Assembly: GCA_907163375.1 (NCBI GenBank)
Contig: CAJQUW010001462.1
Coordinates: 1-64,000 of the forward strand
Direction: 5' to 3'
Length of the DNA: 64,000 nt
Source: Prostheceraeus crozeri
Lineage: Eukaryota; Platyhelminthes; Polycladida; Euryleptidae
A program made the position numbers and the translations under genes. This document shows, in pieces, positions 32,317 to 45,010 of the stretch (its first letter is position 1; every line of letters starts with the position of its first letter). The notes beneath the pieces are model-generated. The model was not told the origin of the DNA. It ran no database searches and was given only the letters and a program-made list of their open reading frames with translations.

Positions 32317-33438
32317 TTACATCGCACCCATGCTTCCACGCCGTATTTGTTGCCACATCTTTTTATGACGGTTCACTGCCATTTTTGCAATATCAACCTT
32401 TCGATCCCAAGTTTTTTCTTTCTTTCTGAGTTCGTAGAGTTCAGCGACACTGGATACATACTCCATCACTTCAGGGACACGGTAGTCAGATAGTTGTTGA
32501 CGGAGTCGCTTATTAGTGATTTCAGCCTTTGATCTTTCTTGTTCCACCTGCTCAGTTTCTGTGTCGATTCGGCGCATTAACTCATTTCGAGATCCTATTT
32601 CACTCTTCAAACGGCTGGCTTCACTAGTAAGAGTGTAGAGTTTCTTCTTGTAACCGTTCAGTACTTGAAGCGTATTGCCGGCCATTAGTTTCAAACGAAG
32701 AAGTTCCTGGTTCTTCTCGTCAATTTTTTCAAGGTACTGACTGTTTTCAATTTTTAGCTGTTGGAAATCAACTTCATGAAGGACCTCTCCCATTTCTTCT
32801 TTTTGCTTTAGCTGCATATGCAATTTCTTTCGTTGAACTTTCAGAGTTGAATTCTTCAAACGTAGCTTTTCAATAAGGGCCTCCCTAGCTCGTAATCTGT
32901 CTTCAAAATATCGAATTATCTTCTCAGCAAGCACTTTGTTTGTTCTAGGATTCATAGCTCCCTTCACTATATCACGCTCAAATTCATACGAAGATTTTCT
33001 GATCTCAACAATCCTTACATCAGCTTCTTCCATAATCGCTTTGTATGTGTCTAATATACGCTCTGATTCGTCTTTCAATCTCTCTATTTCTTCTCGTTGC
33101 TCTTCAATTTCTCTTTGAGCAATATCACACTTTTGCTCGGCAGTCAATTTCAATGATCTTTCGGAAGCAGAGCTACGACTTTTTGATCGCTTTCGACCAA
33201 CACGTCCACTCAGCTCGGCTTGAGAAGAAGATATAGATGACAATCCACCAGTTAACATACTTTGGGGTTCGACACGCTTGAAATATTTTTCAAACATTTG
33301 ATTTTCCGTCCTAAGAACTTCATTTGATCGAAGAGTTTCTTCCAATAATCTAAACACCTCTTCGTCTGGTATTTCTTGCAACGGATCATCTTGCACGTCG
33401 ATGCTCGTATCAACACTCATTGTCTCTGATTCAGCCAT
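32317..33438 (-). CDS. CCDC113: Coiled-coil domain-containing protein 113 (CFAP263), single exon
   Basis: A complete 373-residue ORF, about the length of vertebrate CCDC113. The first 110 residues are acidic then Ser/Arg-rich (RVGRKRSKSRSSASE). The rest is nearly continuous coiled coil with the family's conserved text: LTAEQKCDIAQREIE, YFEDRLRAREALIEKLRLKN, EMGEVLHEVDFQQLKIEN, LLRLKLMAGNTLQVL and the terminal DYRVPEVMEYV ... KKMW. The protein acts with CCDC96 in motile cilia and at centriolar satellites. The gene has no intron here, although mammalian CCDC113 has several. It is head-to-head with a plus-strand gene that starts 363 bp away. The ATG chosen gives the full conserved N-terminus. 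Confidence 0.9.
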   Translation of the reverse strand: MAESETMSVDTSIDVQDDPLQEIPDEEVFRLLEETLRSNEVLRTENQMFEKYFKRVEPQSMLTGGLSSISSSQAELSGRVGRKRSKSRSSASERSLKLTAEQKCDIAQREIEEQREEIERLKDESERILDTYKAIMEEADVRIVEIRKSSYEFERDIVKGAMNPRTNKVLAEKIIRYFEDRLRAREALIEKLRLKNSTLKVQRKKLHMQLKQKEEMGEVLHEVDFQQLKIENSQYLEKIDEKNQELLRLKLMAGNTLQVLNGYKKKLYTLTSEASRLKSEIGSRNELMRRIDTETEQVEQERSKAEITNKRLRQQLSDYRVPEVMEYVSSVAELYELRKKEKTWDRKVDIAKMAVNRHKKMWQQIRRGSMGAM

Positions 33439-33801
33439 TTTTATGGTTTACTCGATCAACAGGAATAGAATTAATGAGAAAAATCCTAAGTTGTTGACAA
33501 GTTTGTTGTGCCTGTTGAATTTAGCGGTAATAGTAACTACACAATTTGATTGTATAAAACAAATATTAATATAGCAAAAAATGAATAAACATATCAATCT
33601 TTTGTGAATTGATGAATTGATCAATACATCATATGTTACTCATCATATATTAAAATATGGTCATGGAATTGTTGATAAACTAAAGCGCAAATTTTAAATT
33701 TGATCAGCTGTTTTATTGAATTTCTGTCATCCAAGAGAGTATAATTGCTGTTTGGTTCTGTTAAGTTAGTGGGTAGCAGTTTTTCAGAATATTTGAATAT
33801 A
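33439..33801. promoter_or_regulatory. Presumed bidirectional promoter between CCDC113 and the modular gene
   Basis: The 363 bp separating two divergent start codons must hold both promoters. The sequence is AT-rich, with no TATATAAG box or CpG cluster. The call rests on gene arrangement alone. Confidence 0.4.
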
Positions 33802-34281
33802 ATGGAATTGGAGATAGATTATCCCTTCGTTCCGTGTGCTGGTGCTTCATTTAAGAGGGCGGATAACGATGAACTAATCAATGTTCATGAGCTTTCAATT
33901 TTGTTGAATGATACACGTCATCAACAAGTGGTCTTGGATGCTTTAGGCATTGAGATTAGAGAAAAATGGTTGTCAATTAGATTCTGTGAGATTGGGAAGG
34001 CATACTTGGATCCTACTAACGATCGAACAAAGACAGAAAATGAAGAATCAGAAATGAAATTTTGTCTAGAAATGAACTTGGAAGAAGACATTCCAGATCC
34101 ACTTCACATAGTAGTAGAACTTGGCGGGTGGGTGCAGGAAAACGTGAATTTCCTAGGTAGAATTATTGTCCGCGATGTTTATTCAATTCCCTTGACTGGT
34201 CGAGGCACTGCAGCGTTGGAGGGAAAACCAAAGGATTGTCATGCTGGTTTCTGTACTGGTGGAGCTTGTGCATCTTTCCAG
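33802..34281 (+). CDS. Unknown modular protein, exon 1
   Basis: The ATG at 33802 opens 160 codons ending in phase 0 at CAG|GTAAGA (donor GT at 34282). Near the end is a striking block: VVELGGWVQENVNFLG, then PLTGRGTAALEGK, then HAGFCTGGACASFQ. The same block recurs in exon 3 of this gene (61182-61529) with about half of residues shared along 115 positions, starting from (L)LG.. and EIGKAYL/ESGRAYL. I do not recognise the family. The final Gly/Cys-rich motif could be a structural or metal-binding loop. It lies 363 bp from CCDC113 and diverges from it. Confidence 0.7.
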
Positions 34282-37200
34282 GTAAGAAAAGCTGAAGCCT
34301 GAAGAATGTATATTGAATTCTAACCTGCAATATGTAGGTTCAATAGATTGAAATTACATGCCATTGTGAATTAGAAGCTTGTGTTTTAGGTAGACATCTT
34401 AAGAAGCAAACATTATCAATCTTGCACTTTTTCATAATGCAAATGTAAGGATCTCAGTGTCAACATATTTTAAGTTACTTTCGGTCATACATGTTTCGTG
34501 TGAAACAAAAGCAGCTGCCATAGTGATCAAAATCTTTAAATGCTTACAAAAATTCAGTTATCTGAATGAAGACTAGTAATCTTGAGACGTGAGAAGACCT
34601 TTGAATATCTCAGACGTATGATTCTGAAGTTGAAGGAGCTGCTATGAAATTGGCATCATAGGAAACCATCTAAAGCGTGAGATTTCAAACATCTGAATGA
34701 AAAATGTCATTCGAATTGAGATGGGCTATAAAATTGAAGCATTTCAGATCGCTTTCAACACCAGTTCATTTTGTGAAGCTAACTTTTCTGAGCACTATGA
34801 CACTAATTTGATGAAATTTGATCCATAAATGAGTAGTTGCGGCCCATTTTAAAAAATACGGTGAAATTACTAGAAATAGGTACATAATGCCCCGTATAAA
34901 AGTGTTTGGTATTTAGACCAGTACTTTGGAGAGCTAAAGTTCAATAAAGAAGACACACGAAGCGTCAGTCACAAACAAATTGTCAGTCATAGACGTCAAG
35001 ACCTGTTTACTAAGGTCAAATACTCGTGTAATAACGCATGGGATAATCTGAACATTGTTACATTTATGTTACATTGTGTTCTTGAAATGTCTCCATCGCA
35101 TCATGTCTTTGAATGGGTCAAACAGTTCAATGTGTTCTGCTGCAAATGATCCGCCGTGTGATCGCTGATGCAGTTGCCTGTTCTGTCTGCATTCCTCCGA
35201 CTCTTTTTATTAGTATCCCACTCAGAAAAACAAGGTTCCTTTCCAAAATAGTCTTCTCATAAGATGGTCCTGAAACTCAGTTTCTGATGACACTGTCATA
35301 GGGAAATTCATGATACGAAATTTACTCGATATCGTAGGAACTATCTTGGCAACATCCAAAATCCATGCGCCTGAAAATTATCACTGGGAAATTGATTGCC
35401 ATTTGCTTTATAGTGGAAGTATGTGGAGGTAGGCCTGTTTTGCATCTTGTCATATCATCTCATTGTAAATATCATTTTCAAATTACTCCTTTTTTTTAAC
35501 TGCTCATTGCCTTAATCCTTCGGACCTGAAGATGATTGCTGGATGGTAATCGAAAGTTATGTACATCTAGATAAGAAATAATATTAAAATCTTAAAAAAT
35601 ATTTGAGTCCTTCCATTTCTAAGTATTATACTGTGACTAGTCAGGGCATCTTCCAAAACATTTATAACTGCAAGAGGTAACTCGTTGGCCAGTTAAAATT
35701 TCAGGCAGCTGCAGAAGCTGGGTGCTGCTGGGAATGTTTATGATATTTTTCATAATATTGATCTGTACGAAGACCGTTTTGCTTCATGTCCAATGAAAGG
35801 CTCATTTGCATCCATTATATCTGCTTTTCTTCGTTAGGCATCTCTGGAAGAGAAATCTCATTGCTTGTGTCAATCGATTGAATATTGGCCAAAATTGTGA
35901 TGTCGAATTTCGGTTAAGTCTGAGGAGTGTTTGGTAATTATTCGCGGATGACTGCTTCGATATGCTACTTCGGTTCACAATTTAAGCTTGACATCTACAC
36001 CAATGAGTGTACTCTTCTCTTCTTCATCAGATCAATAGTGATTCAGGAACCTCCACGCCTTGCATTTGTGCACCAACATGAATCAGATGTATTCTTCAGG
36101 TTTCATGCCATTGTTACACAACCTCTTGAGGTGATCACTTGAAAAGAAAATATTCTCTTGAGTCTTTTGCCGCTTTTGGTTATCTCAATGCTCCTCGCTG
36201 TTGTGTGTAGCTCGAATTTTATATTGGGCTACCGATATAGCCTTACAGAGTGGGTTTACTCATAACTTATGCAGCACTTTCTGTCGAACATCTTATGCCT
36301 CTTCTGATAAGATTACAAGTTTATGAAGTGCAGCTTGTAATTCTACCCCGCAGTTTCCCTCAAATATGTCAACATTGCTCAGACTTTCCAGGCTCCCGAT
36401 TGACTGACGAAGCAGAAGTCCTTTCATTATTATCGAAGATGTTGGAATCGGACAGTCTAAAAGCCTAGGAAAATTAAGTGTTTGACTCGCCAATTCTAAG
36501 GATTTGTCCTTCTCTTCCTTGCTTCTTCTGCACTTCCGATTGGTACTCATAAGAGACCTCATCTGGCATCTTTAAAATTTTGATAAGCATATAAAATGAT
36601 CATTTGTAAATTTATTACTCTGTATCGAGTAACATTCATAGATCAGAAGTAGATTCATGATCTACTTCGATGTTCTGCAAGAGACAATCGATCTCCCTGT
36701 TGATTTTTGTAACAGGAACATGTGTTTTAAATGCTGCTGCGAACGTTCCTGTCATTCGAATATCACTTCTAGACTTTTCCAATGGACTGAGTTTCGGGAG
36801 AATTTTTCACCACCAACCTATAATAGGCCTATGTATGCGTATATCTTCACGAAATTAGAAATAGGCATAATTGTGATTTTAGAAACTAAATTTTAGAAAC
36901 TATGATGTTGTAATTAAATAATATTGTACGGAGGTTGAAAAAAATTCATGCACTGGCATGCACACGGGTATCAGCTGAGGTATCTAATCAAAAAATGGTA
37001 ACCCGAGGGCTGAAATTTTAGCAATTCTGGGACCCATTCATATTATTCAGAGAAAATTTATATGATAGGAATCCTCAGATTTATTTATAGTCAACCAAAT
37101 GAACGTCGTAGCTGCTTCCTGTTGAAGCCAGTGCTAGGTACGAATTGTCGCACAATGCAGCAACCGCGCAAATTTTGACAGGGTGACTTACCATGTTTGT

Positions 37201-39461
37201 TTTCGTCTGCACCTACTCAATCTTGCACGGATTTCAATGAAATTAGTTCCAAAATGATCAGGAGACACTACTCACTAAAACAAGCTGGTGTTCGAATGGA
37301 TTTGATCTTTTCTAATTCCAAACGACCTTTTTTATTGCTGTCAACTGTCATTTAAGGCACCCTGCAGGGGACGATAGCAAAATTTTGCGTAAATTCTGTC
37401 TGACCGAAATTTGGTGCAGGCCTTTCTTATTCCTTGGTGCCTCAAAATACTTGATGATTTGATTGAAAATCAAGGGAATCGGCTAAAATCTATAATACCT
37501 ACAGATATAGGTTACTACATGTACATTCAGGCATTGCAATATGAAATTCTGAATCTAGGTGCTTCATTGGAGACTACGTAGAATTGTAGATACACGAAGA
37601 AAGCACTGTGATGCATCAATGTCAATCTGTCGTTAGGAATAAGAAGAATTTTAAAACAGCAGTTCAACTCTTTCAGTTCAGTTGGAATAGCTGGAATTTC
37701 CCTTCCACTCAGTTCACTCGTTCACCAGTGATCAGCTATAAGCCCTATTCGCTCGCTCACTCACTCACTCACTCACTCAGAAGTTCGAATGCACTGCTAC
37801 TGTCGCCACTTAGTTGCAACAATAAGACTACCCATAGTGCATTGTTGCCACGCAACCATTTTCAGAAACTGCACTAGCATCGCAGCGATTCTGATTCCAT
37901 AGTTGTTGATTCTTTGTGCATAATGCACATTTTAGAGTGCATATCCAAATTTCCAACTTTTTAAAATCAAACCTTGATGGAGGAGGACGATCCGATGCAC
38001 CAAAAGTGCCTCAACAGATTATCAAATGAAAAGGAATCAGAAAATCGGAAGGAAACCTGGGGATGATAAATGAATAATTACTGGAGCGTACATCTGCAAG
38101 TTAGAAACAGAAATTAAGAAATAATTAAATTTTTGGATGATCTCAAGTACCACCAAATACGTCTAGGCCTATAGTGTGTTCCCATAAAGACTCAAGAGAG
38201 GATTGAGCATGTTACTCATAAGTGGATATTTTTTGAACACAAGAGTGCGCTAGTTAGCGGATCAAAGAACACGGTTTATATGGATGACATGATCCAATTT
38301 AATCAAGTTAATTGCTTTTGAAAAGAAATTCCGGCAGAAAATGTGAATTTCATGTAGCTAGTTGTTTGGATATGCATTGTATGAATCATGCATGAAGAAT
38401 CAACAACTCAAGAATAAAAATTATTGTGATAGTGTGTATTTTGACATGTTTTAAACTTTTAAGATGAAACAGAAGCCTGTGGGTGTCTTATTGCCACTAC
38501 CAAATGGTAAGAAGAGTCACTAACGTTTTTATTCATTATTATGCATCGTATATTGCATAACTCCAGGGGATATGATCTTTCACATCTTTCACACACGTAG
38601 TAGCTCCTAAAACATTTGACTGACAAAATTATGATTTTTGTAAAACATCGTGGCACATTCATCCAAAGTGCCCTCCACCGATTGAAATTATTTATTTCTG
38701 GCTAAAGTAACATGATTTCATTTATTCCCTCAACGACCTGCGACCTGTGACGTAGAAGCTTCAGCCTCCGATACCTACATATTATTCTTATCCCTCAACG
38801 TCATGATAGAGAACAAAACGTTTTACATCGCGAAGACATTAAATGTTGAATGTAGATAGTCGTGTATGACGCCTTTGCAAGAAGAGCTCAGGACAGCAAC
38901 ATTGGCCTAAGGATGCATTTAATGGGCACGGGTGCTTTTAAGTGATACTCACCAATCATGTATGTGATTTATTTTTGCGGAACTTCGACAGAGCCTTTGA
39001 AGAACTAGGTGCTTATACACTAACCCCAAATGTACATGTGACATTTAATTAAACTATGGAATCAGCTGTGGAACCTACTTAAACATAAATGCCATTTAAA
39101 TTTGATTTTTTTTCTAATGCAACAAATTTAGAGAAGAAAATTCACACTCCAAGTAGGAAGATGATTACATTCATTTATAAACAGATATTGCTCCTGAAGA
39201 ATCAGTAATACTTAACACTCCACGTGAGCAAGCGTGTATTACTTAACATTAAGTCATTAATCCTGTTTTAGAGACCCAATGTCTAGTCTTCACAACGCTT
39301 GAGTGCATGTCACCTCATTTTAATAGGGTTGTGTGAGGCAAAATGAGCAGTGGGTAAGATGAGTACATCAAAGTAAAAGCTATATTTTGAGAAAATTACT
39401 CGGAGTAGAGAGATAAATCGGACCTGAATCATCCTGATAATCGGAATAAATCATCCTGATA
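34282..39461. other. Intron 1, first part; no coding seen
   Basis: No ORF here has a domain. A Penelope-tail-like stretch (CCTGAAGATGATTGCTGGAT near 35525) is too short to call. A (CTCA)n microsatellite occupies about 37755-37779. The intron from 34282 to 53022 would be 18,741 bp if exons 1 and 2 are joined directly. Confidence 0.45.
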
Positions 39462-40164
39462 GTCCGGCAGCCAGAACGAGTTTCTGCAGGGAACGAGGCC
39501 GAAAGTGAGACTTTCACAGAATGATGTACACCCTATGCCTACTACGAATCCGCACGTCTGCCGCGCTCTAGTGAGTTCCTCTTCTTGTCAGACAGGATCA
39601 AAGAAAAACACATGTAAATCCAATGGGACGCAGATTGAAGTTTTTGGTTAAATGTTTTCTCTGGTTAAACGAAAAGCACTAAGCCTAGAGCCATAATTGT
39701 TGGCATGGAATGTCATCAGATCATTTCCTTTTACGTGCATGTGCTATTATCATGCATCTGATCGACAATTATGTGAGAATGTGGTTCAATGTGGATGAAG
39801 TGGGCCAACATGTTTGCCGACATTGAGAGGCTCGCCAAATCTAAATGTGTCTAGCTTTACAGACAGAGGTGCTTGAACATGAAAGGAAATGATCTGATGA
39901 CATTCCATGCCAAAAATTATGACTCTAGCATTAGTACTTTTCGTATAATCAGAGAAAACATAGAAAATTTCATTTTAGCCAAAAAATACAATCTGCGTCC
40001 CATTGGATTACCATATGTTTTTCTTTGATTCTGTCTGACAAGAGGAGGAACTAACTAGAACTCGGCAGACGTTCAGATTCGTAGTAGGCATAGGGTGTAC
40101 ATCATTCTGTGAAAGTCTCACTTTCGGCCTCGTTCCCTGCAGAAACTCGTTCTGGCTGCCGGAC
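39462..40164. mobile_element. Foldback element copy A (GTCCGGCAGCC ends)
   Basis: A 703-bp element starts GTCCGGCAGCCAGAACGAG and ends with the exact inverse. The arms stay complementary for 200 bp or more: GGAACGAGGCCGAAAGTGAG, TGTACACCCTATGCCTACTA and GATCAAAGAAAAACACATGT all recur inverted. No protein is encoded. Other copies lie at 51092-51814 and 57047-58148, with an internal fragment at 46247-46546. No convincing target duplication was found. Confidence 0.85.
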
Positions 40165-42517
40165 ACACTATCATGTATGCCTTTGCGATTAATGAGTTTT
40201 TTGCATTACTCTTTCATTTACATACAACACAGTACATCAAAGCGTGCAATCCAGTTCTCTGTCAACAGAAAGAATTTGTGACGCAGCTTTTGCTGCCATG
40301 GTGAACAGCACTCCTTGTGTCACTGACTTGTTTGCCTTACTTGTATTGTCATTACCTGGGTACACCCTGTTGAGACCAGGTCGAAAGATCTCGGTGTGAC
40401 TTTCCTACTTTTTTCGTTTATAAATGACTTCGACACGACTTGTGGCATTTTTTCTATACAAGATCACAACAAGATTTAAATGTTTTTCATTCAAGATTTT
40501 GTCATGATTTATTTTCCTGCACTAAAATGCATAAGTTTCATACTTCATATTTCAAGCACTCGTCAAGATCTTCTGAGAATATAGTTATCATTTGTATAAG
40601 AATCAGTTTGACTTTTCATTTAAGTTGCGATATTATAACCACTGTCTTTTTCCAGTTACAGCAACTTATACGAAGCAGTGTCAAATGAATAGATTTTTTC
40701 GAACCCTGGGGTGAAATAAGTACTTTTAAACCAAATACACTCTCCTTTTATGTGCATCATTTTTGACAAAACTTGTTGCAACAAAGTAGTGACAAGGAAA
40801 ATAACATATTACTACAGCACCGGCTATCTCTGACCTTACCCTAACAGGTGTAATCCGGTCTTCTAAGGCTTTACATGGCCAATTATTTGATTTTCTTGCT
40901 CTGTCTCTGCGGATTATGGTGTCTGGGTGTATTAGAATTATGAACAGTCTCTCACTAAATAACCCACTAAACGTTTGTGCATCTTTGTTTGGGTAATGCT
41001 TTTAGCGATGAAGTATAACTTGTCCTAGAGTACATGAGCAACATCTTTTCGTGTTCATTAGGAATAATGCACTTGTCTCGGAAGTGAGGAAGAGCATAAC
41101 TACAAGCTGCGAAATTCAAGCACACATATCGTCATAGGTCTTCACTAGTGGTCTTATATGTGGGCCAGAGCATCGGCATGATGTATATTCATTTGAGACA
41201 CAAGCAAATGATTAAACGGTTTTAGGAGACCTGAGCACATTCAAAGGGAAGTAAAGCATGTCCAGGCGAAGGCAGGTCAAGTTCTCACAAGGCAACAGGT
41301 TCTGATCGAAATGATCTTGTTCTCAAATCGAAATGATCTTGTGAAAATAACTCTATCGTTCAGATCATTTCGATTTCTATAACTTCCTGTATTTTTGTAA
41401 TTAACTTGTGCATTATGTCGATTTTCATTGCCTTACAATATACGCCTTATTATTATTATTATTATTATTATTAAGGCTCACAGTGGTTAAGAAACAGAAA
41501 GAATGCATAAATAGTCATCAAATATGAGGAAGATTTAGCTGAATATTTCCTCCTCTGACATTGTTTAGTCCTTTACATGTGTAGAGGATTGACGTGGCGT
41601 GAAAGCTGGCGTAATTATTTATGTAGCCTATACAATGTAGCAGCACGTCAACTGAGCCAGCCAATTGGAACAGCGTATTTTTTTAGGCAACGGTGAAAAA
41701 TCGATAAACACAGTGCGTCACCCTAGTTGCGGATAGCTGATGCTGACTGAATCGTACGCTCGCAATTTGCAGTAAAGTAACTCGCTATCACTAACACGTA
41801 GCTGTGTCAGCTTATAGCCTTATATGAAGGCTATACGTAGATGCTTTCTACAGTATATGCTAGTCACGCTGAAGAAATACTTCTCGCATTAATCAACCAA
41901 ATCAAAGACAGTGGAAGACGTCTTTGGATCAAATCCGCCATTGATTAAGCGCTTTATACCAAAAGTGATGTTTACTTCACATCAATTTCGCGGACTAAAT
42001 TGACCTGTCCCACGGACTAATTTTTAGAAACACTGACCTATGGTAACAGATTCCTCAATGGGCCTAATAGGTCAATATAGGTGGCAGAATTGTATACACG
42101 AACTTAACCGATTAATATGTAGATAAGTAATAAGTTTTGGCAATATCTCATGTTATGCTGATGATTTTACCAATTACTAGTAGGTCATTACCGGAAAATT
42201 GTCTTCATTGAATATTTTCCTCTTTTTCATTTAGGCTGTCAACATAAAAAGTAAGTTGTCAAAAAATCAAATGTAATAAAATTCATCTATTTGTAATCAA
42301 ACCTTTGTTGTTTGAGTTTAGTCGCAATTGACTGACATTGTATTGATCGGTGGATGAATTTATGATTGAATGAAACAGGAATGATTTTGTGTTTGACAGA
42401 ATTACAATAAATGTACAAATTATTCTGTCACATCTGCCTTATCTTTCCATCAGAGATTCATCTAGTATAATTACTAATCGTGGCCTTTTGACTACATGTA
42501 TATTGATTGTTGTGATT
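40165..42517. other. Intronic sequence without a gene; ATT microsatellite
   Basis: A (TTA)n run occupies about 41447-41473. A short direct repeat, ATCGAAATGATCTTG, occurs twice near 41308 and 41328, with an inverted copy near 41360. No domain-bearing ORF is present. Confidence 0.45.
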
Positions 42518-42970
42518 AGCAGTTTTGTAGTGAAAAGTCTCTCCCACTGTTTTTACCCACTTGTAATTCAAAATAAAAGTTAAAGGTAAAACTATTTACA
42601 AAGGCAGACGTTTCGTGACTCTGTCACAGCCTCATTGCCAGTAAAATCAGAATGTGACGGAAGTACAAATGTGAAGTGGATCTTAAATGCCAATCGATTT
42701 GATCGCTTAGTCACGGGCATCCGTCAACCAACCAGCTCTTGTTTCCTGTTCAGATCTGGATTCTTAGTCCTAATGCACCTAGCTTCAGTAATGCAACTTT
42801 CAATAGGTCCACTTCACATTTGTACTTCCGTCACATTCTGATTTTACTGGCACTTAGGTTGTGACAGAGCCACGAAACGTCTGCCTTTGTAAATAAATTT
42901 ACTTTCAACTTTTATTTTGAATTACAAGTGGGTAAAAACAGTGGGAGATACTTTTCACTACAAAACTGCT
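42518..42970. repeat. Long palindrome, arms about 160 bp
   Basis: The left arm (42518 to about 42680) contains CTCCCACTGTTTTTACCCAC, TTCAAAATAAAAGTT, GGCAGACGTTTCGTG and CAGAATGTGACGGAAGTAC. The right arm (about 42805-42970) contains their inverses in the opposite order. The arms differ at few positions, so transcripts across this site would form a long hairpin. It looks like a foldback or MITE-type element; no ORF is real. Confidence 0.85.
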
Positions 42971-44119
42971 TTGACCAATTACCTCCAGTATACCACAATC
43001 AATTATGTTGTGATTCCTATCAAAAGTGATTATTTAAAACTGGGTCAACAATTTTATGAAAAAAACTCGTTTTATCTGGCAGGTGGTAAAACTGGTAAAC
43101 ACCGGATAAGAAACGGTAAAACGCAAAGAAGAAATGTCGAGTTTAAGAGAAATCGACGGCCGGAGCCCGGGCATGGCTCCCACTTTGGCTACCGTTGACC
43201 GCAAGAAGTCGCTGTGAACGCTGAAGGTGCGTCAAAGTGTGATGCACCATATTGATCTGCAAAATGACTTTTGACCATTACTTCGGAGAGCCTTTCTTCG
43301 ACTTTTGCTGTTTTCCCACTGCATATGTCTATATTTTCTCAAAATAGTAGATAGAAAAAGTAGCTTTCTGTTAGAGGTTTTACAGCATGTCAAGAAACGT
43401 GAAAAAGAAAGGTATCTTCACACAAATGACTCTCAGCATACTTGTGATTCATAACTGAAGCATCAGAACATCGACTGTCTTTCTACTAATGACACTTCAG
43501 CAATTGATGAGATTCTCATGCTTACAATTTAAAATCTTCATGTGAATTGTAGCGGCTGTAATCAGTCATGGATTTAATTGGCGTAATTATCACCGATCTC
43601 ATATTCTGTGCTTGCAATTGCCTCCTTTACGTGTGATAGAGAAAGAGATTAGAAATTAGTCATTCAGGAAAGTGCTATTCCTGGTGGCAATTTCACAACT
43701 TATTCACACTGATGAGAGCATGTTTCATTTCATTGATCTGATCAGTATTCAATCATCTCAATGAGTATATAAAGGAAGACATTAACTCAGTTGGTGGAGA
43801 TAGTTAGGTGGTATAGAAAATTCATAGAAATTCATTCACAAGCGAAGTTGGAAGATTTCTCACGCAGTTGAATTTTAAACTGTTAGAACACTGTAAGCAA
43901 TCTGCAGAAATTATATCATCATCATCAACGGAGTGTGCAACGTTTTCATTTTCAAACAAGAATGTATTATGCCACAAGAGTATAGAGATGCAAAACTGAG
44001 CAAACGGCTCGTTAACGCTGTATATAGAAGATAAAAATCAGAGAGCCGTCATTATTTGATTGATTGGTAGAGATTGTTAAATTGAAATCGAATATCAAAT
44101 TGGAAGCAAAGATACTCGC

Positions 44120-45010
44120 TAACCGGGGTTGACATATTTGAAAAAACCATTAAAAACCCCGTGGGTTTTTTAAATAGGAATTTTGATGGTTTTTTTTTAA
44201 ATACGAGGCTGGGTTATTTAAGATAGTACATGTTGATTGTGTTTCTTCGATATAAGACCAGGATTTTTAAATGCAAGTTGTATATCATCAGATCGAAACT
44301 TCAACATGAACGACCGTTTAATTAATTGTTTTAATTACACTTCTAGCCTAATTACAGTTCTAAATGAGCGGGTACGGAGCATTCGAAATAAAATTTAGTA
44401 GCTATTCTATAGTGCTGTTTCTGGGTGCTTTAATCAGTCTGTTATATCATTTAATTTTCATGATCGTAATAGTTTCCATCCCTTTTTTTATAATTTTTGT
44501 AATAGCCACACTTTTTGTTATGGACATTTTTTGATCATTGATTTTAGTATGACGAAATCATACACGTGTTATCATGCGCTCAGTTGCATCACTAAATTTG
44601 TTTTCATTGGAATAAATACTAAACTAAATAATCCACTGATGTCAAAGTTACTTACAATTTCATGTGGTTACATGATTATTAACCTACTTAGACGTTAAAC
44701 CTGAATTATGTCTTCTTATCTCATACCAAAAGAATGACGTGTATTTCAGATAATGAAGAAATATTATGTTCTGAGTAGTTTGATACATAAATTAGAATAC
44801 ACCGTTGAGCCTGAGATTTGACATCGGACATAACCTACTATCAATATCTGTCTCAAATTCGATCGTACGTCTATTAATTGGTGAATGTATTTTAAAAAAC
44901 CGCATACATACTTACAAAAGCCCAGGGAAAAACCCACCTATTAAAAAACTCATGGTTTTTTTGGGGTTTTTTTAAATAGAAGTAGGTTGTTTTACCAACA
45001 CTGTCGCTAA
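44120..45010. mobile_element. Possible MITE with AAAAAACC...GGTTTTTT ends
   Basis: GAAAAAACCATTAAAAACC and GTGGGTTTTTTAAATAGG near 44139-44180 are mirrored near 44930-44990 (CCACCTATTAAAAAACTC, ATGGTTTTTTTGGGG, then TTTTTTTAAATAGAAGTAGG). GCTAAC lies just outside the pair at both sides (GCTAACCGGGG near 44115; TCGCTAAC near 45004, direct orientation). The interior is AT-rich without ORFs. The borders are uncertain. Confidence 0.35.

Noticed and set aside
35500..35600. Penelope-like 3' end (CCTGAAGATGATTGCTGGAT)
   Set aside because: A single short motif with no coding region next to it.
36250..36562. Overlapping ORFs on both strands in intron 1
   Set aside because: No domain, no splice sites fitting phase 0, and no similarity to the module in exons 1 and 3.
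37755..37779. CTCACTCA array as a CRISPR-like or regulatory repeat
   Set aside because: A simple 4-bp microsatellite without spacers.
42635..42841. 68-codon ORF
   Set aside because: It lies inside the arms and loop of a palindrome; its open frame is incidental.
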